64,000 nt of DNA, taken from positions 58,867 to 122,866 of the forward strand of contig NZ_JABBNB010000018.1 of assembly GCF_012933505.1 (NCBI RefSeq), written 5' to 3'. This document shows positions 33,422 to 48,562 of the stretch, piece by piece. This DNA comes from Gordonia asplenii (GTDB lineage: Bacteria; Actinomycetota; Actinomycetes; Mycobacteriales; Mycobacteriaceae). Positions within the stretch are counted from its first letter, which is position 1. The number at the start of each line of letters is the position of its first letter. Below the pieces are notes generated by a model. It was not told where the DNA came from. It saw nothing but the letters and a program-made list of their open reading frames with translations, and made no database searches. The position numbers and the translations under genes were made by a program.

Positions 33422-33886
33422 CTAACGTCGGGGCTGCGCGACGAACACCCAATAGCCGCGCGGTCCGTCGTTCAGCCACAGTTTGTCTCCGACGATCCTC
33501 GTCGACCGCGTACCCGCGAAGGCCTGCCGGAAGATCGCCTCGGCACCCGGCGCGAAGCACGCGCGCATCGTGGAGATCATGTGCCCGAACGTCACGCTGC
33601 TGCCGTGCACCACGGCCATACCGCCGGTCGCATTGCAGCCGTCGTTTCCAGACAGTGAGTTGTTCCGGATGGTGAAATAGGCCGGGGATCCCGTATACAT
33701 CCGTGGTGCGGTACGGGCGTAGCCGCTGGCTTGCAGCTTCCATGCGGTACCCGACAACGGGGTCGTCGGGTGTGGTCGAGTCGGCGCCGCCTCGGCGGTC
33801 GGCGCAGCGACGACGAAGACAGCTGCGGCTGCCGCGACCACTGCGGTGGAGAGTCGAATGCGCGCGGTATTCACGATCGTGGACAT
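33422..33886 (-). CDS. Secreted META-domain (HslJ-like) protein
   Basis: A 154-residue protein. The ATG at 33886 gives a good signal peptide ('RIRLSTAVVAAAAAVFVV', then cleavage near 'AEA-AP'); a start at 33919 would put an Arg-rich stretch before it. The mature part begins 'LSGTAWKLQASGY', and 'DGCNATGG' (near residue 85) with 'ISTMRACF' (near 110) are the META/HslJ signature, with the two cysteines likely in a disulfide. These proteins are linked to envelope stress or act as protease-inhibitor-like folds; the role here is unknown. It lies just downstream of accD4 on the same strand. Confidence 0.75.
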   Translation of the reverse strand: MSTIVNTARIRLSTAVVAAAAAVFVVAAPTAEAAPTRPHPTTPLSGTAWKLQASGYARTAPRMYTGSPAYFTIRNNSLSGNDGCNATGGMAVVHGSSVTFGHMISTMRACFAPGAEAIFRQAFAGTRSTRIVGDKLWLNDGPRGYWVFVAQPRR

Positions 33887-33948
33887 AGTTCGAGAATAGC
33901 GCCGTCGGCGTCGGGTCACCTACGTCCACGCCAAATCGATTACCGCAG

Positions 33949-35500
33949 TTAGATCGGCATCAGGTAGTGCTTGCGCTCGGTGCGCAGGACCTGCTTGTCC
34001 TGCAGCTGCGCCAACGCTTTTCGCAACTGCAACCGGGTCTGCGACGGCTCGATGACGGCGTCGATGTAGCCGCGTTCGGCGGCCAGATACGGCGTCGCCA
34101 TCATGACGTTGTAGAAGTCGATGAAGTCGCGGCGGACCTTGTCGGCGTCGCGCGCCGACATTCCCTCGGTCTGGCGTCGGGTCAACACCGCCGCGGCCGA
34201 CTCTGCACCCATCACCGCGATCTTGGCCGACGGCCACGCGAAGTTGATGTCCGCGCCGAGCTGCTTGGACCCCATCACCGCATACGCACCGCCATAGGCC
34301 TTGCGCAGCACGACGGTGACCTTGGGGACGTCGGCCTCGACGTACGCGTAAAGGAACTTGCCGGAGCGCCGGATAGTGCCCTTCTGCTCCTCGACCAGCC
34401 CCGGCAGGATGCCCGGCGTATCCACCAAGAACACCAGCGGGATGTTGAAGGCATTACAGATCCGGACGAAGCGGGTGGCCTTCTCCGACGAATCGGTGTC
34501 GATCGTCCCGGCCATCACATTCGGCTGGTTCGCGACGATCCCGACGCTACGGCCGTCGACGCGGGCGAATCCGGTCAGGATGTTCGGCGCGAACAGCTCG
34601 GCCACCTCGTGGAAGGCACCGTCGTCGAAGAGCCGGATGATGATGTCGCGCATGTCGTAACCGGCATTGTCGTTGTCCGGCATGAACGTATCCAACGACA
34701 GATCGGTCTCGGTGATCTCAGGTTCCAGACCCGGGTTGATCACCGGCGGCTTCTCATGACAACTCGACGGCATGTACTGCAGATACTCGCGCACCCAGTC
34801 GAAGGCGGCCTTCTCGTCCGGCGCGACGTGATGGATGTTGCCCCAGCGCGCCTGGTTGTGAGCACTGCCGAGGTCTTCGGCGGAGATCTCCTCACCGGTG
34901 GTCTGCTTGATCACGTCGGGGCCGGTGACGAACATGTAGCTCTTGTCCTCGACCGCGACGAGGATGTCGGTGTTGGCCGGCGTGTACACGGCCCCACCGG
35001 CACATTTGCCGAGAATCACCGACACCTGCGGTGCCAACCCCGACAACAGATCGTTGCGGCGGCCCATCTCCGCATACCAGGCCAGCGACGTCACCGCGTC
35101 CTGAATGCGCGCGCCGGCCGAATCGTTGATGCCGACCATCGGGCACCCGATCTTGCCCGCCCACTCCATCAGGCCGGCGACCTTACGGCCGAACATCTCG
35201 CCCACCGTGCCGCCGAGCACCGTCTGATCGTGACTGAACGCCGCGACCGGACGCCCGAAGACCAGTCCGTGGCCGGTGACCACGCCGTCGCCGTAGCCGG
35301 TCTCCGCGGCGCCCGGCATCTTGGCCAGCGCACCGATCTCGACGAACGTGCCCGGATCGAACAACATCTCCAACCGCTGACGGGGGGAGCAGATCCCCTT
35401 CTTCGCGCGCTTCGCGAGAGCCTTCTCGCCACCCGGTTCTTTCGAGATCTCCAGCTTCTCGCGGAGGTCGGCCAGCTTTGCCGCAGTTGTGTCGGTCACG

Positions 35501-35511
<11 letters not shown>
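33949..35511 (-). CDS. accD4: Acyl-CoA carboxylase carboxyltransferase AccD4
   Basis: A 520-residue carboxyltransferase beta subunit. It carboxylates the C24-C26 acyl-CoA that becomes the alpha-branch of mycolic acids, together with an alpha (biotin) subunit encoded elsewhere. The two crotonase-like halves are clear: '[17 protein letters not shown]' and '[13 protein letters not shown]' in the first, '[20 protein letters not shown]' and '[15 protein letters not shown]' in the second. Its start (ATG at 35511) overlaps the pks13 3' end by 11 bp, an arrangement conserved across mycolate producers, which is the main reason to call it accD4 rather than another propionyl-CoA carboxylase beta subunit. 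Confidence 0.93.
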
Positions 35512-40810
<5,299 letters not shown>

Positions 40811-40834
40811 CGTTTCCAGACTACTGGTTCGTAA

Positions 40835-42742
40835 CTATTGGTCGGGCGCATCCGGGAAGGCGGTCTGCTGGTAGCCACCGCGCAGTGTCCCGTCGATGTA
40901 GGCGGCCTTGGCAGCCCGACGAGCGATTTTGCCGCTCGAGGTGCGCGGAATGGAACCGGCCGGAACGAGGAGCACATCGCGCGTCATCACGCCGTGTCGT
41001 TGAGCGATCGCGGCGCGCACGGTGTCGGCCACGTCTTGCGGGTCGGTCTTGCGGCCCACGCCACGCTCGCCGACGATGACCAACTGCTCGGAGGCGTCGT
41101 CGGCGTCGAAGGTCAGTCCGCTCGCCGCGTTGTCGAAGACCTCGGCGGGCAGCTGGTTGGCCGGAACCGAGAACGCGGCGATGAAGCCCGGACGCAGTGC
41201 GGTGCTGCTGGCCTCGGCGCTGTGCTCGAGATCCTGCGGGTAATGATTGCGGCCGTCGACGATGACGAGGTCCTTGACGCGGCCGGTGATGTAGAGCTCA
41301 CCGTCGAGCCAGACGCCGTAGTCGCCGGTGCGCATCCACGTGGCGTCGGCCGGCGCGCCCGCGCTGTGGCTGCCCTCGGGCAGCGGCGTGGTGAGCGTGT
41401 TCTGGAAGGTCTCGACGGTCTCGTCGGGCTTGTTCCAGTAGCCGACGCCGATGTTGAGTCCGTGCAACCAGATCTCGCCGACCGTGCCGTCGGCGCATTC
41501 GGTGCCGGTCTGCGAGTCGACGATGGTCGCCCACTGGCTCACCGCGACCTGCCCGCAGGAGACCTGCGCGAGAGCGTCGGGGGCGTCGGCGTCGACGACG
41601 ACCATCCGGCCGGCGTTGAGCTCGGCGCGGTCGACGTAGATGATCTTCGCCTCGTTGGCGCGCTGCGTCGCGGAGACGAACAGCGTGGCCTCTGCCATGC
41701 CGTAGCAGGGCTTGATCGCCGTCTTCGGCAGCCCGTACGGGGCGAAGGCGTCGTTGAACTTCTTCATGGAACTGACCGTGACCGGCTCGGAACCGTTGAT
41801 CAGGCCGATGACATTGGACAGATCGAGGGACTCGCCGTCCTTGGGCAGGCCGCGCGCGGCCGCATGCTCGAAGGCGAAGTTGGGTGCGGCAGCATAGGTT
41901 TCGGCACCGTCGGCCGCAGCGGCCAGCTCTTTGATCCACCGTCCCGGGCGGCGCACGAACGCCTGCGGGCTCATGATCGTGATGTAGCGCCCGCCCAGCG
42001 CGGGCAGGATGACGGTCAGCAGGCCCATGTCGTGGAACATCGGCAACCAGGTGACACCGCGGGCGTTGCGGTCGATCTCGATGGTCGAATAGATCTGCAA
42101 GACGTTGGCGGCGACGGCCTGATAGGTGATCTCCACGCCGGCGGGTATCCGCGTCGAACCCGACGTGTACTGCAGATACGCGATGGTGTCGCGGTTGTGG
42201 TCCTTGCCTGCGACCGGGGCGACCCAGCTGGAGCCGACCGAGTCGGGCACGGCGTCGACGGCGATGACGCGCGGGCGCTCCTTGGCGGGCCGGTCGGAGA
42301 AGAAGTCGCGGACCGCCTCAGCCGACTTGGTCGAGGTCAGAATCGCGGTGGGCTCACAGTCGCCGAGCACCGCGTGCAGGCGGTCGGTGTGACCGGGCTC
42401 GTCCGGGGAGAACAGCGGCACCGCGACGTTGCTGGCATAAAGCGCGGCGAAGAAGCCGATCACGTATTCCAGCGACTGCGGCGCGAGAATGGCCACCCGA
42501 TCACCGGGTTTGGTCACCTGCTGCAGACGCGCGGCGACCGCGCGCAGGCGTTTACCGAATTGCGCCCAGGTGAGGTCCTGCGCTTCGCCGTCGCGCTCAC
42601 GCGAATAGTCGATGAAGCGGTACGCGAGGGTGTCCGCGGCGTCGCGGACGTTGCGCTCGACATAGTCGACGAGCGTCGCGTCTTCGGTGAAGTGAAGGTT
42701 TCCCGACTCATCGAGAAAGTCTTCGAATTCAGTCTTCAGCAT
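40835..42742 (-). CDS. fadD32: Long-chain fatty-acyl-AMP ligase FadD32
   Basis: A 635-residue fatty-acyl-AMP ligase (FAAL) which activates meromycolic acid and loads it on Pks13 ACP1. The start at ATG 42742 gives the family length; the frame is open further upstream but that part has no similarity. It begins '[23 protein letters not shown]' as other FadD32. Motifs: P-loop '[13 protein letters not shown]' near residue 180, 'GLINGSEPV' and '[14 protein letters not shown]' in the core, 'RTGDYGVW' near the hinge, and the catalytic Lys in '[12 protein letters not shown]' at the end. It is the first gene of the fadD32-pks13-accD4 operon, with 24 bp to pks13. Confidence 0.95.
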   Translation of the reverse strand: MLKTEFEDFLDESGNLHFTEDATLVDYVERNVRDAADTLAYRFIDYSRERDGEAQDLTWAQFGKRLRAVAARLQQVTKPGDRVAILAPQSLEYVIGFFAALYASNVAVPLFSPDEPGHTDRLHAVLGDCEPTAILTSTKSAEAVRDFFSDRPAKERPRVIAVDAVPDSVGSSWVAPVAGKDHNRDTIAYLQYTSGSTRIPAGVEITYQAVAANVLQIYSTIEIDRNARGVTWLPMFHDMGLLTVILPALGGRYITIMSPQAFVRRPGRWIKELAAAADGAETYAAAPNFAFEHAAARGLPKDGESLDLSNVIGLINGSEPVTVSSMKKFNDAFAPYGLPKTAIKPCYGMAEATLFVSATQRANEAKIIYVDRAELNAGRMVVVDADAPDALAQVSCGQVAVSQWATIVDSQTGTECADGTVGEIWLHGLNIGVGYWNKPDETVETFQNTLTTPLPEGSHSAGAPADATWMRTGDYGVWLDGELYITGRVKDLVIVDGRNHYPQDLEHSAEASSTALRPGFIAAFSVPANQLPAEVFDNAASGLTFDADDASEQLVIVGERGVGRKTDPQDVADTVRAAIAQRHGVMTRDVLLVPAGSIPRTSSGKIARRAAKAAYIDGTLRGGYQQTAFPDAPDQ

Positions 42743-42953
42743 TCGTACTCCCGTGCTGCGCGCAGTGTGGTCGGCAGCCATTCTTGTCCGGCAGGGCACC
42801 ACCTGTGGAATCGGCTCCACCTGTCGTGCGCAATGCGAACTTTTTGTGTTGTCGTATTCGGTGTTAATTACTGTGCAGCATGCTTGTGGCGCACAGTTAT
42901 CCAAACGTTACCTTAAAGTGGTACCCGGACATGTGCGCCAAACCGTGGATATC

Positions 42954-43925
42954 CTACTCTCCCCGCAGGAGCGGGATGACCGGAGCGAACGCATCCATCT
43001 GCGTCGGGAAAACGCCGACATAGGACATCGACGTCCGGCGTCGAACCTCCCGAATCTGATCCGCGATCTGCTCGAAAGTTCCGAAGGCCAGATACGGCGA
43101 AGCCAGGATGTCGTCGACGGTGAGCGTGACGTCGCGGGCGATGTTGGGCGGGTAGCCCTGCTCCAGCGCCTTGAGCGCCATGTCGGCGGTGGCCTCGCGA
43201 TCGTCGGTGATGACGATCGTCGCGATGGTCCAGTTCAGTTCGATGTCGTCGAATCGATCACCGGCGGCCTGGCGAATGACGTCGACGCGCTCGATGGTCT
43301 TCTCGATCGTCATATCCGACAGTCGCAGCTGACCTTCGCGGGTGGTTCCGGTGGCGACCGAGATGACGTCGGCGTACTTGGCCGCCAACGCCAGCATCTT
43401 GGGCCCACCACCGCCTACCGCAATCGGCGGACGCGGCCCCTGCCGAGGACGCGGACTGCCGACGAGGCCCTTGATCTGGTAGAACTCGCCGTCGAAGTTG
43501 ACTTCCTCGCCGCGCAGCAGGCCGTCGAGGATGATCAGCGCTTCTTCGAGCCGACGGATCCGCACGCCCGGCGACTCGAATTCGATGCCCGCCTTGTCGA
43601 ACTCCTCCTTCATCCAGCCCGCGCCGATGCCCAGTTCGAGGCGCCCCTTCGACAGGACGTCGATGGTGGTGGCCTCTTTGGCGAGCAGGGCCGGATGGCG
43701 CCAACCGTTGGCCAGGACCGAGGTGGCCAGCCGAATGGTGCTGGTGGCCTGCGTCAACGCGCCGAGCGCGGCGATCGGCCCCACCTGGTTACCCAGATGG
43801 TCGGGGATGGCGAACGTGTCGAAGCCATACTCCTCGGCAGTCTGCGCGAGCTGTACGAACCTCCGGGCGCCGCCCTCGTCCTTGTTGCCCTCGCCGCCTG
43901 CGCCGAAGCGGAACTTGCGGGTCAT
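42954..43925 (-). CDS. F420-dependent LLM-class oxidoreductase
   Basis: A 323-residue luciferase-like oxidoreductase. The ATG at 43925 is preceded by GAGGAG at 6 bases; an earlier GTG/ATG at 43949 is less likely. Features: 'FRFGAGGEGNKDEGGARRFVQ', 'AEEYGFDTFAIPDHLG', the hallmark 'VLSKGRLELGIGAGWMKEEF' near residue 98 and 'PPIAVGGGGPKMLALAAKYAD' near 165. It resembles the TIGR03621-type F420 family in actinobacteria. It lies between fadD32 and the cutinase gene, which are adjacent in mycobacteria, and a hairpin separates it from the cutinase gene. A link to mycolate metabolism (keto reduction, oxidation) is possible but unproven. Confidence 0.8.
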   Translation of the reverse strand: MTRKFRFGAGGEGNKDEGGARRFVQLAQTAEEYGFDTFAIPDHLGNQVGPIAALGALTQATSTIRLATSVLANGWRHPALLAKEATTIDVLSKGRLELGIGAGWMKEEFDKAGIEFESPGVRIRRLEEALIILDGLLRGEEVNFDGEFYQIKGLVGSPRPRQGPRPPIAVGGGGPKMLALAAKYADVISVATGTTREGQLRLSDMTIEKTIERVDVIRQAAGDRFDDIELNWTIATIVITDDREATADMALKALEQGYPPNIARDVTLTVDDILASPYLAFGTFEQIADQIREVRRRTSMSYVGVFPTQMDAFAPVIPLLRGE

Positions 43926-43991
43926 CACGATCTCCTCGCCGGTCTGCATAAAAATTCACCGCAACCGGAGGTTCGTAGACAACCCCGGATG

Positions 43992-44032
43992 CGGCACGCG
44001 ACCACCCACGTTACGTGGGTGATCGCGTGCCG
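43992..44032 (-). terminator. Long hairpin downstream of the cutinase gene
   Basis: CGGCACGCGACCACCCACG (43992-44010), loop TTA, CGTGGGTGATCGCGTGCCG (44014-44032): a 19-bp stem with a single G-T pair or mismatch. It lies 28 bp after the cutinase stop on the minus strand and 67 bp before the start of the LLM gene, so it should end the mycolyltransferase-side transcript and make the LLM gene depend on its own promoter. Confidence 0.7.
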
Positions 44033-44060
44033 ACCAAATGTAGGCGGACCGCCGTCGCGG

Positions 44061-45056
44061 TCAACTGTGCTTGGGGTGCGGGGCGTCGGCGATCAGTCCG
44101 GCCGACCACCCGTACATCCACTGCGTGGCGGTGGAACCGTTCAGTTGCCAGTACTTCGGCGTCGCATACATCGCGTGGATCGGATTGTTGATCGCGCCCG
44201 CCAATTGGGTGACCGCCCGCAGCGGATTGGCGACCGTCGGCGAATCGCAGATGAGATCGCCTGGGGCGCAGATACTTTGCACCCGGTCACGAAGCTCGCC
44301 GTAGCCGCTTTGGCGCGGACCGTTGAACGTGATCCCCGGGACCAGGCTGCCCATGCCCGCCAGCGCGATCTCCGCGCCGACGCCGTCGGGGTCGGGCCCG
44401 ACGTCGACCTGCTGACCCGACTGTCGCCGACCGTCGGCGATGAGTCCGACGCCCAGAACGAGATCTTCATTACCCTTCGGTAATACCCCGCGTCCGGTGC
44501 CGATGATGCTGGCCAGATCGCCGCCGATGACGGCGCCCTGCGAGAAACCGATGATGACGAACCGAGTGAGCGGGCACTTCGCATTCACCGCCGTGATCCG
44601 CGCGGACGCCCGCTGGTAGCCCTGCGCACGCGACGTGTTGTAGTCGGCCTGGGTGTCGGCGAGATTCGTCGGGTTCCGAAATTGCGCCATGTAGGGCACC
44701 GTGTACACCTCGGTACGCGACGTCGGGAACTGGTGCTGTAGCGCCGTGGAGACGCGCAGCAACAACGACCGCGGATTCGCATGCGGATGCAGCGGGTCGT
44801 CGGTGGCCTTCGACTCCCAGGTTCCGGGGATGACCAGCGTCTCGACGTCGGGGCAGCTGGCCGCCTGAGAGTCGGGACGGTGGGGGCCGGTGGTGGGCGG
44901 ACTCGTCGGGGGCGGGGTGATCGGCGGCGGCGAGAGGGTGTTGATGATCAGAATCACGATCAAGACGATCGCGATGACGATCAACGCGGCGATCAGCAGC
45001 AGCCACCGCGAGAACTTGCGTTTCGGCTTGCCGTGCAACGCTTTTCGTGCGCTCAT
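44061..45056 (-). CDS. Cutinase-family phospholipase/thioesterase (Rv3802c-type)
   Basis: A 331-residue membrane-anchored serine hydrolase from the ATG at 45056. An N-terminal basic stretch and one TM segment ('LLLIAALIVIAIVLIVILII', about 19-39) are followed by a Pro/Thr-rich linker and a cutinase-like domain. Nucleophile Ser172 is in 'IIGFSQGAVIGG'; the Asp is probably in 'CAPGDLICDSP' and the His in 'NPIHAMY'. The gene position (between fadD32 and the mycolyltransferases) and the TM anchor match Rv3802c of M. tuberculosis, an essential envelope phospholipase A/thioesterase affecting mycolate levels. It is 7 bp from the lipoprotein gene and likely co-expressed. Confidence 0.88.
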   Translation of the reverse strand: MSARKALHGKPKRKFSRWLLLIAALIVIAIVLIVILIINTLSPPPITPPPTSPPTTGPHRPDSQAASCPDVETLVIPGTWESKATDDPLHPHANPRSLLLRVSTALQHQFPTSRTEVYTVPYMAQFRNPTNLADTQADYNTSRAQGYQRASARITAVNAKCPLTRFVIIGFSQGAVIGGDLASIIGTGRGVLPKGNEDLVLGVGLIADGRRQSGQQVDVGPDPDGVGAEIALAGMGSLVPGITFNGPRQSGYGELRDRVQSICAPGDLICDSPTVANPLRAVTQLAGAINNPIHAMYATPKYWQLNGSTATQWMYGWSAGLIADAPHPKHS

Positions 45057-45063
45057 CAACGGA

Positions 45064-45603
45064 TCAGCAGTAGTTCTCGACGGCGGCCTTGATTACCTTG
45101 TCCGCCTTGGCGTTCGCGTCCAACGCGTCCTTGGTCCCCGGGCTCGTCGACGCCAGGACGATCGCCTTCCACACGTTCTGGTCGCCACCCTTGCTGCGTT
45201 GCGCGCAGATGTAGTCCGCCATCGTCAGGGCGATGGTGTTGTCGGTGTCGCCCATGAACGTCACATTCATCTTCTTGAGCGCCGCGAGGTACTTCTTGCC
45301 CTTGTCGGAGACCGGCGCCGCCGTCGTTCCGCCGGGGAAGTCCGCCGGCTGCGACGTCGCCGAGTTGGGATTGGTGGCGGGCATGCCCGGCTTCGACGTG
45401 TCGGTGCCGTCGGGAGTCTCGTTGGCCTGCGAACTCGTCGCCGAACCCGAGGTCTGCGGGGATCCTGAGTACATCGACGTCGTGGTGACCGGCTGCGTGA
45501 TCGGAGCGCTGGCCGTCGAATCGTCGCCGCATGCGGTGACCAACGACAGTGCGAGTGCACCCGCGCCCGCGAGGAGTGCCCAGCGAAGGATCCGCTTCGT
45601 CAT
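45064..45603 (-). CDS. DUF732-like lipoprotein
   Basis: A 179-residue predicted lipoprotein. The lipobox 'LSLVTACGDD' puts the lipidated Cys at residue 25 after a hydrophobic signal. Then comes a long Ser/Thr/Pro-rich linker (26-95) and a small domain ('GKKYLAALKKMNVTFMGDTD...MADYICAQRSKG') with two Cys, ending in 'VENYC', typical of DUF732 secreted proteins. Function is unknown. It is 7 bp before the cutinase gene start, suggesting a paired envelope function. Confidence 0.8.
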   Translation of the reverse strand: MTKRILRWALLAGAGALALSLVTACGDDSTASAPITQPVTTTSMYSGSPQTSGSATSSQANETPDGTDTSKPGMPATNPNSATSQPADFPGGTTAAPVSDKGKKYLAALKKMNVTFMGDTDNTIALTMADYICAQRSKGGDQNVWKAIVLASTSPGTKDALDANAKADKVIKAAVENYC

Positions 45604-45803
45604 GTTGTGTACTACTGCCTTTCACCCGGTCAGTTCTTCTTCTCGCGCCAGCCCCCGCTGTTTGTTCGACGCCTGTGTCAATCTACCCGCCTGATACGGG
45701 TGCGGTTGACCGCGATACACCCCGACCTGCGACAACACCGGAATTCCTCAGCCAGATTTCAGGCATCGCATGTCTGCGGATCAGGGTGGCCCGCGGTTGG
45801 GTA

Positions 45804-47318
45804 CTACTTGGTGACCCGAGCACCGTCGCGCGCCGTCCAGACGATCTTGCCGTGCTCGAACGTGTTGAACCGGCCCTTGCCGTCACGAGTGGGTTGCTCG
45901 TCGCTGGTCGGCATCCCCAACTTCCCGCCGGACCCGCCGATGCCCGCGTACAGGCCGCCGATGCCGCCGGCCACGATCTTGGGGCCCTTCGGGCCGACGA
46001 AGATCCGACCACCGCGGAAGTCCTGGGCACGTCCGCCCGGCACCGCGTACTCGGGGGTGAGGCATTCGGCGAGGGTCGCGCGGTTGGCGTCGGCGACCTT
46101 CTTGATCTTGCCCGCGGCCCGGCACGCCGGCCGGTCGTTGATGAGGCCCAGTGCACCGGCCGCCTGCGGCCACGCCTGAGTCATCTCGAACTGCCAGTAC
46201 GGCCAGGTATGGGTACCCGACGGTCGGTAGACCGCCTGGCCGGGGATACCCAGTTGATTCAACTTGGTCGCGAACTGCTGCGAGGTGATCCTGGAGAGCA
46301 GTTCCAGCCCGACGCCGCTGTAGTTGGTGGCCAGCATGGGGATGTCGGACGCCTTGTCGTGCGGGCCGATCATGCCGTTGCCCGACGACACGTACAGGCT
46401 CGTCCCCTGCAGCTTGTCGGCTAACAGGTAGGGGTCGTGTTCCTTCCACGCTTCGTTGCTCGGCGTGCCGAACATCTTGGCCGAGTCGTAGCCGCCGCCG
46501 TCGCGCACCGCGAACTGGATCGCCTGCGGCATGCCGAGCGAGGTCAATTGCAGGATCCCGGAGAACGACGCCGCGAACTTGTAGAAGCCGGGGTTGCGCG
46601 AGGCCAGCATCATCGCGGCCGTGCCGCCCATCGACAGTCCCTCCACGCCGCGCACGTCGGTCGAGCGCCAGTCGGTCTCCAGGACCGGCGGCAACTCGTG
46701 GATGAGGAAGGTCTCCCACTGATAGTTCTTGCCGCGGTCGGGCGCGAGCCAGTTCGTGTAGAAGCTCGACTCTCCGCCGATCGGCAGCACGACGTTGACG
46801 TTCTTGTCCTTATAGAAGTCTTCGGCGTTGGTGTTGATCAGCCAGCCGTTCTGGTCGTCCTGCGCGCGCAGCCCGTCGAGCATCAGCAGCTGAGGGAACT
46901 TGGCGGTCGGCTTGGCCCACCAATCCCGGGCCAGCAGCAGCTGAACCTGGATGTCGGTGTTCATCGCCGCGGAATGCACCCACAGTGCGACGTGGCGATC
47001 GCTCAGCCAGGAGATCTTGGTGACCTTGCCCGCGGGCACCGACGCCGGCTGCGCGGGGGCCGGCGCCGACGGGCTCGGCGCCGCGGGCTTGGGCGTTGCG
47101 GGCTTGGGCGTTGCGGGCTTGGCCGCGGGCGGCGTCGACGCTGCCGGCGCCGGCGAAGCGGGTGCCGGGGCGGGCGCGGCCGGAGCGGGCGCCGCCGGAG
47201 CGGGGGCAGCCGGAGCAGGGGCAGCCGATGCGACGCCGACGCCGCTGAATGTCACGACGCCACTGACAGCTACCGCAAGCGCCGTATATGCGATACGACG
47301 CCGACCTGGTTCTCTCAT
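45804..47318 (-). CDS. Mycolyltransferase (antigen 85 family) with C-terminal LGFP repeats
   Basis: A 504-residue secreted mycolyltransferase; it transfers mycolates between trehalose monomycolate and arabinogalactan or a second trehalose. The ATG at 47318 sits 9 bases after GGGAG, better spaced than the GTG at 47324. A signal peptide (to 'GVASA') precedes a Pro/Ala-rich linker (~35-95) and the esterase domain (~100-390): 'LLMLDGLRAQDDQNGW', nucleophile Ser229 in 'VEGLSMGGTAAMM', His in 'SGTHTWPYWQFEM'. The C-terminal ~100 residues carry LGFP-type modules ('KLGMPTSDEQPTRDGKG'), which bind the wall. Corynebacterial PS1/Cop1 has this fusion; mycobacterial Ag85 does not. Confidence 0.92.
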   Translation of the reverse strand: MREPGRRRIAYTALAVAVSGVVTFSGVGVASAAPAPAAPAPAAPAPAAPAPAPASPAPAASTPPAAKPATPKPATPKPAAPSPSAPAPAQPASVPAGKVTKISWLSDRHVALWVHSAAMNTDIQVQLLLARDWWAKPTAKFPQLLMLDGLRAQDDQNGWLINTNAEDFYKDKNVNVVLPIGGESSFYTNWLAPDRGKNYQWETFLIHELPPVLETDWRSTDVRGVEGLSMGGTAAMMLASRNPGFYKFAASFSGILQLTSLGMPQAIQFAVRDGGGYDSAKMFGTPSNEAWKEHDPYLLADKLQGTSLYVSSGNGMIGPHDKASDIPMLATNYSGVGLELLSRITSQQFATKLNQLGIPGQAVYRPSGTHTWPYWQFEMTQAWPQAAGALGLINDRPACRAAGKIKKVADANRATLAECLTPEYAVPGGRAQDFRGGRIFVGPKGPKIVAGGIGGLYAGIGGSGGKLGMPTSDEQPTRDGKGRFNTFEHGKIVWTARDGARVTK

Positions 47319-47510
47319 CGCCACGTACTCCCTCTCCCGCGCCCGGCCGACGTGTCTCCGGCAGGCGCTAGCCGCAGCGCTCCGCCGTCTCCCATAGGCA
47401 GCAGAACGCCCTACCCGTGTTTTTCTACACCTTGAGTTGAGAGTTTCGCGGTTGCCACGCTGTGACTCGTGGGATTTTTGTTACTACTGTGACTGGGTCG
47501 CAAACAGAAT

Positions 47511-47541
47511 CGGCGTCAAGGGCGAGATGCCCTTGACGCCG
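47511..47541 (-). terminator. Hairpin terminator after the second mycolyltransferase gene
   Basis: CGGCGTCAAGGGC (47511-47523), loop GAGAT, GCCCTTGACGCCG (47529-47541): a perfect 13-bp stem starting 37 bases after the 47579 stop on the minus strand, followed there by ATTCTGTTT. It separates the two mycolyltransferase genes into different transcripts. Confidence 0.8.
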
Positions 47542-47578
47542 ACCTTGTTTACAGTTCTGTGCGGATCGCGGCTACGAC

Positions 47579-48562
47579 CTACTGGAAGAAGCCACGCGCC
47601 TTCGCGTTCCAGACCATGTCCTGCCAGTAGCCCCACGCGTGGGTGCCGTTGGCGTCGTAGGTCATGACCGGCAGGCCCTGCAGCGCCGCCGCGGCCTCGA
47701 AGGCCTTGGCCTGGGTGAAGGCCAGGAACTCCAGGGTGGAACCCTTGAACAGGTCGTCGAAGACGTTGGGCAGAGCGTTGTACCGGCCGAACAGGCCGTT
47801 ACCCGAGCCGACGAAGATCTTCATGCCGTGCATGCGGTTGATGTTGAGGAACGGGTCGTTCTGGTACCAGCGGGCGTCCCACGGCGGGCCCCACATGCTG
47901 TCGACGTTCCACGGCTTGGGATCGACGTCGAGCATCGCCAGACGGATCATCGTGTGCATGCCGGGTGCCGACAGGAAGTTGTAACCCGACAGCGACGCCG
48001 CGCGGTCGAAGTTGTTGCGGTTCTGCGCACCGATCACCAGGGCGGCGTTGCCACCCATCGACAGACCCATGATCGCGTACTTGCCGTTGCCGACGCGGTA
48101 GCCGCGGGAGTCGAGGCCCCTGATCAGGGTGTTGGTGATGACGCAGTTCCACGTGTAGCGGTACTGCTGGTTGTTGAAGTTGCTGGGCGCATTCCAGTCG
48201 GTGTAGAAGCTGGCGGGTCCACCGATGGGCTCGACGACGTTGATGCCGGAGCGGACCATCTCCTGGATGTTGGTGTTGATTTCCCAGCCGCTGTAGTCGT
48301 ACTGAGCGCGCATGCCGTCGAGCATGATCACGGTCTTGTAGTTGCCGGGGCGCTTCCACGCGCGGACCTTGACCGCCGGCATGCCGCAGCCGCCGACGTA
48401 GAACTGCTCCCGGCCGAGCTGGGTGGCGCCGATTCGGGCGTTTGCCTGCCCGGCGCCGACGACGACACTGGCCAGACCGATCACCGTCAACGCAGCCACG
48501 ATCATGGCTGTCAACCGGTGCGGCTTGCCCGCCGACCGCGGCGTAGAAGCGTTTACGCGCAT
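47579..48562 (-). CDS. Mycolyltransferase (antigen 85 family)
   Basis: A 327-residue secreted mycolyltransferase of standard antigen 85 length. A Tat-less signal peptide ('MIVAALTVIGLASVVVGAGQANA', about residues 20-42) is followed by the esterase domain: 'MLDGMRAQYDYSGWEINT', nucleophile Ser168 in 'IMGLSMGGNAALV', acid probably Glu in 'GSTLEFLAF' and His in 'GTHAWGYWQ'. The fibronectin-binding-type motif near the front is weaker than in mycobacteria. No LGFP modules. It is paired with the LGFP-containing paralogue 255 bp away, as fbpA and fbpD are in M. tuberculosis, with a terminator between them. Confidence 0.93.
   Translation of the reverse strand: MRVNASTPRSAGKPHRLTAMIVAALTVIGLASVVVGAGQANARIGATQLGREQFYVGGCGMPAVKVRAWKRPGNYKTVIMLDGMRAQYDYSGWEINTNIQEMVRSGINVVEPIGGPASFYTDWNAPSNFNNQQYRYTWNCVITNTLIRGLDSRGYRVGNGKYAIMGLSMGGNAALVIGAQNRNNFDRAASLSGYNFLSAPGMHTMIRLAMLDVDPKPWNVDSMWGPPWDARWYQNDPFLNINRMHGMKIFVGSGNGLFGRYNALPNVFDDLFKGSTLEFLAFTQAKAFEAAAALQGLPVMTYDANGTHAWGYWQDMVWNAKARGFFQ

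Noticed and set aside
40838..42916. Plus-strand frame of 692 codons opposite fadD32
   Set aside because: Antisense shadow of a well-supported fadD32 gene.
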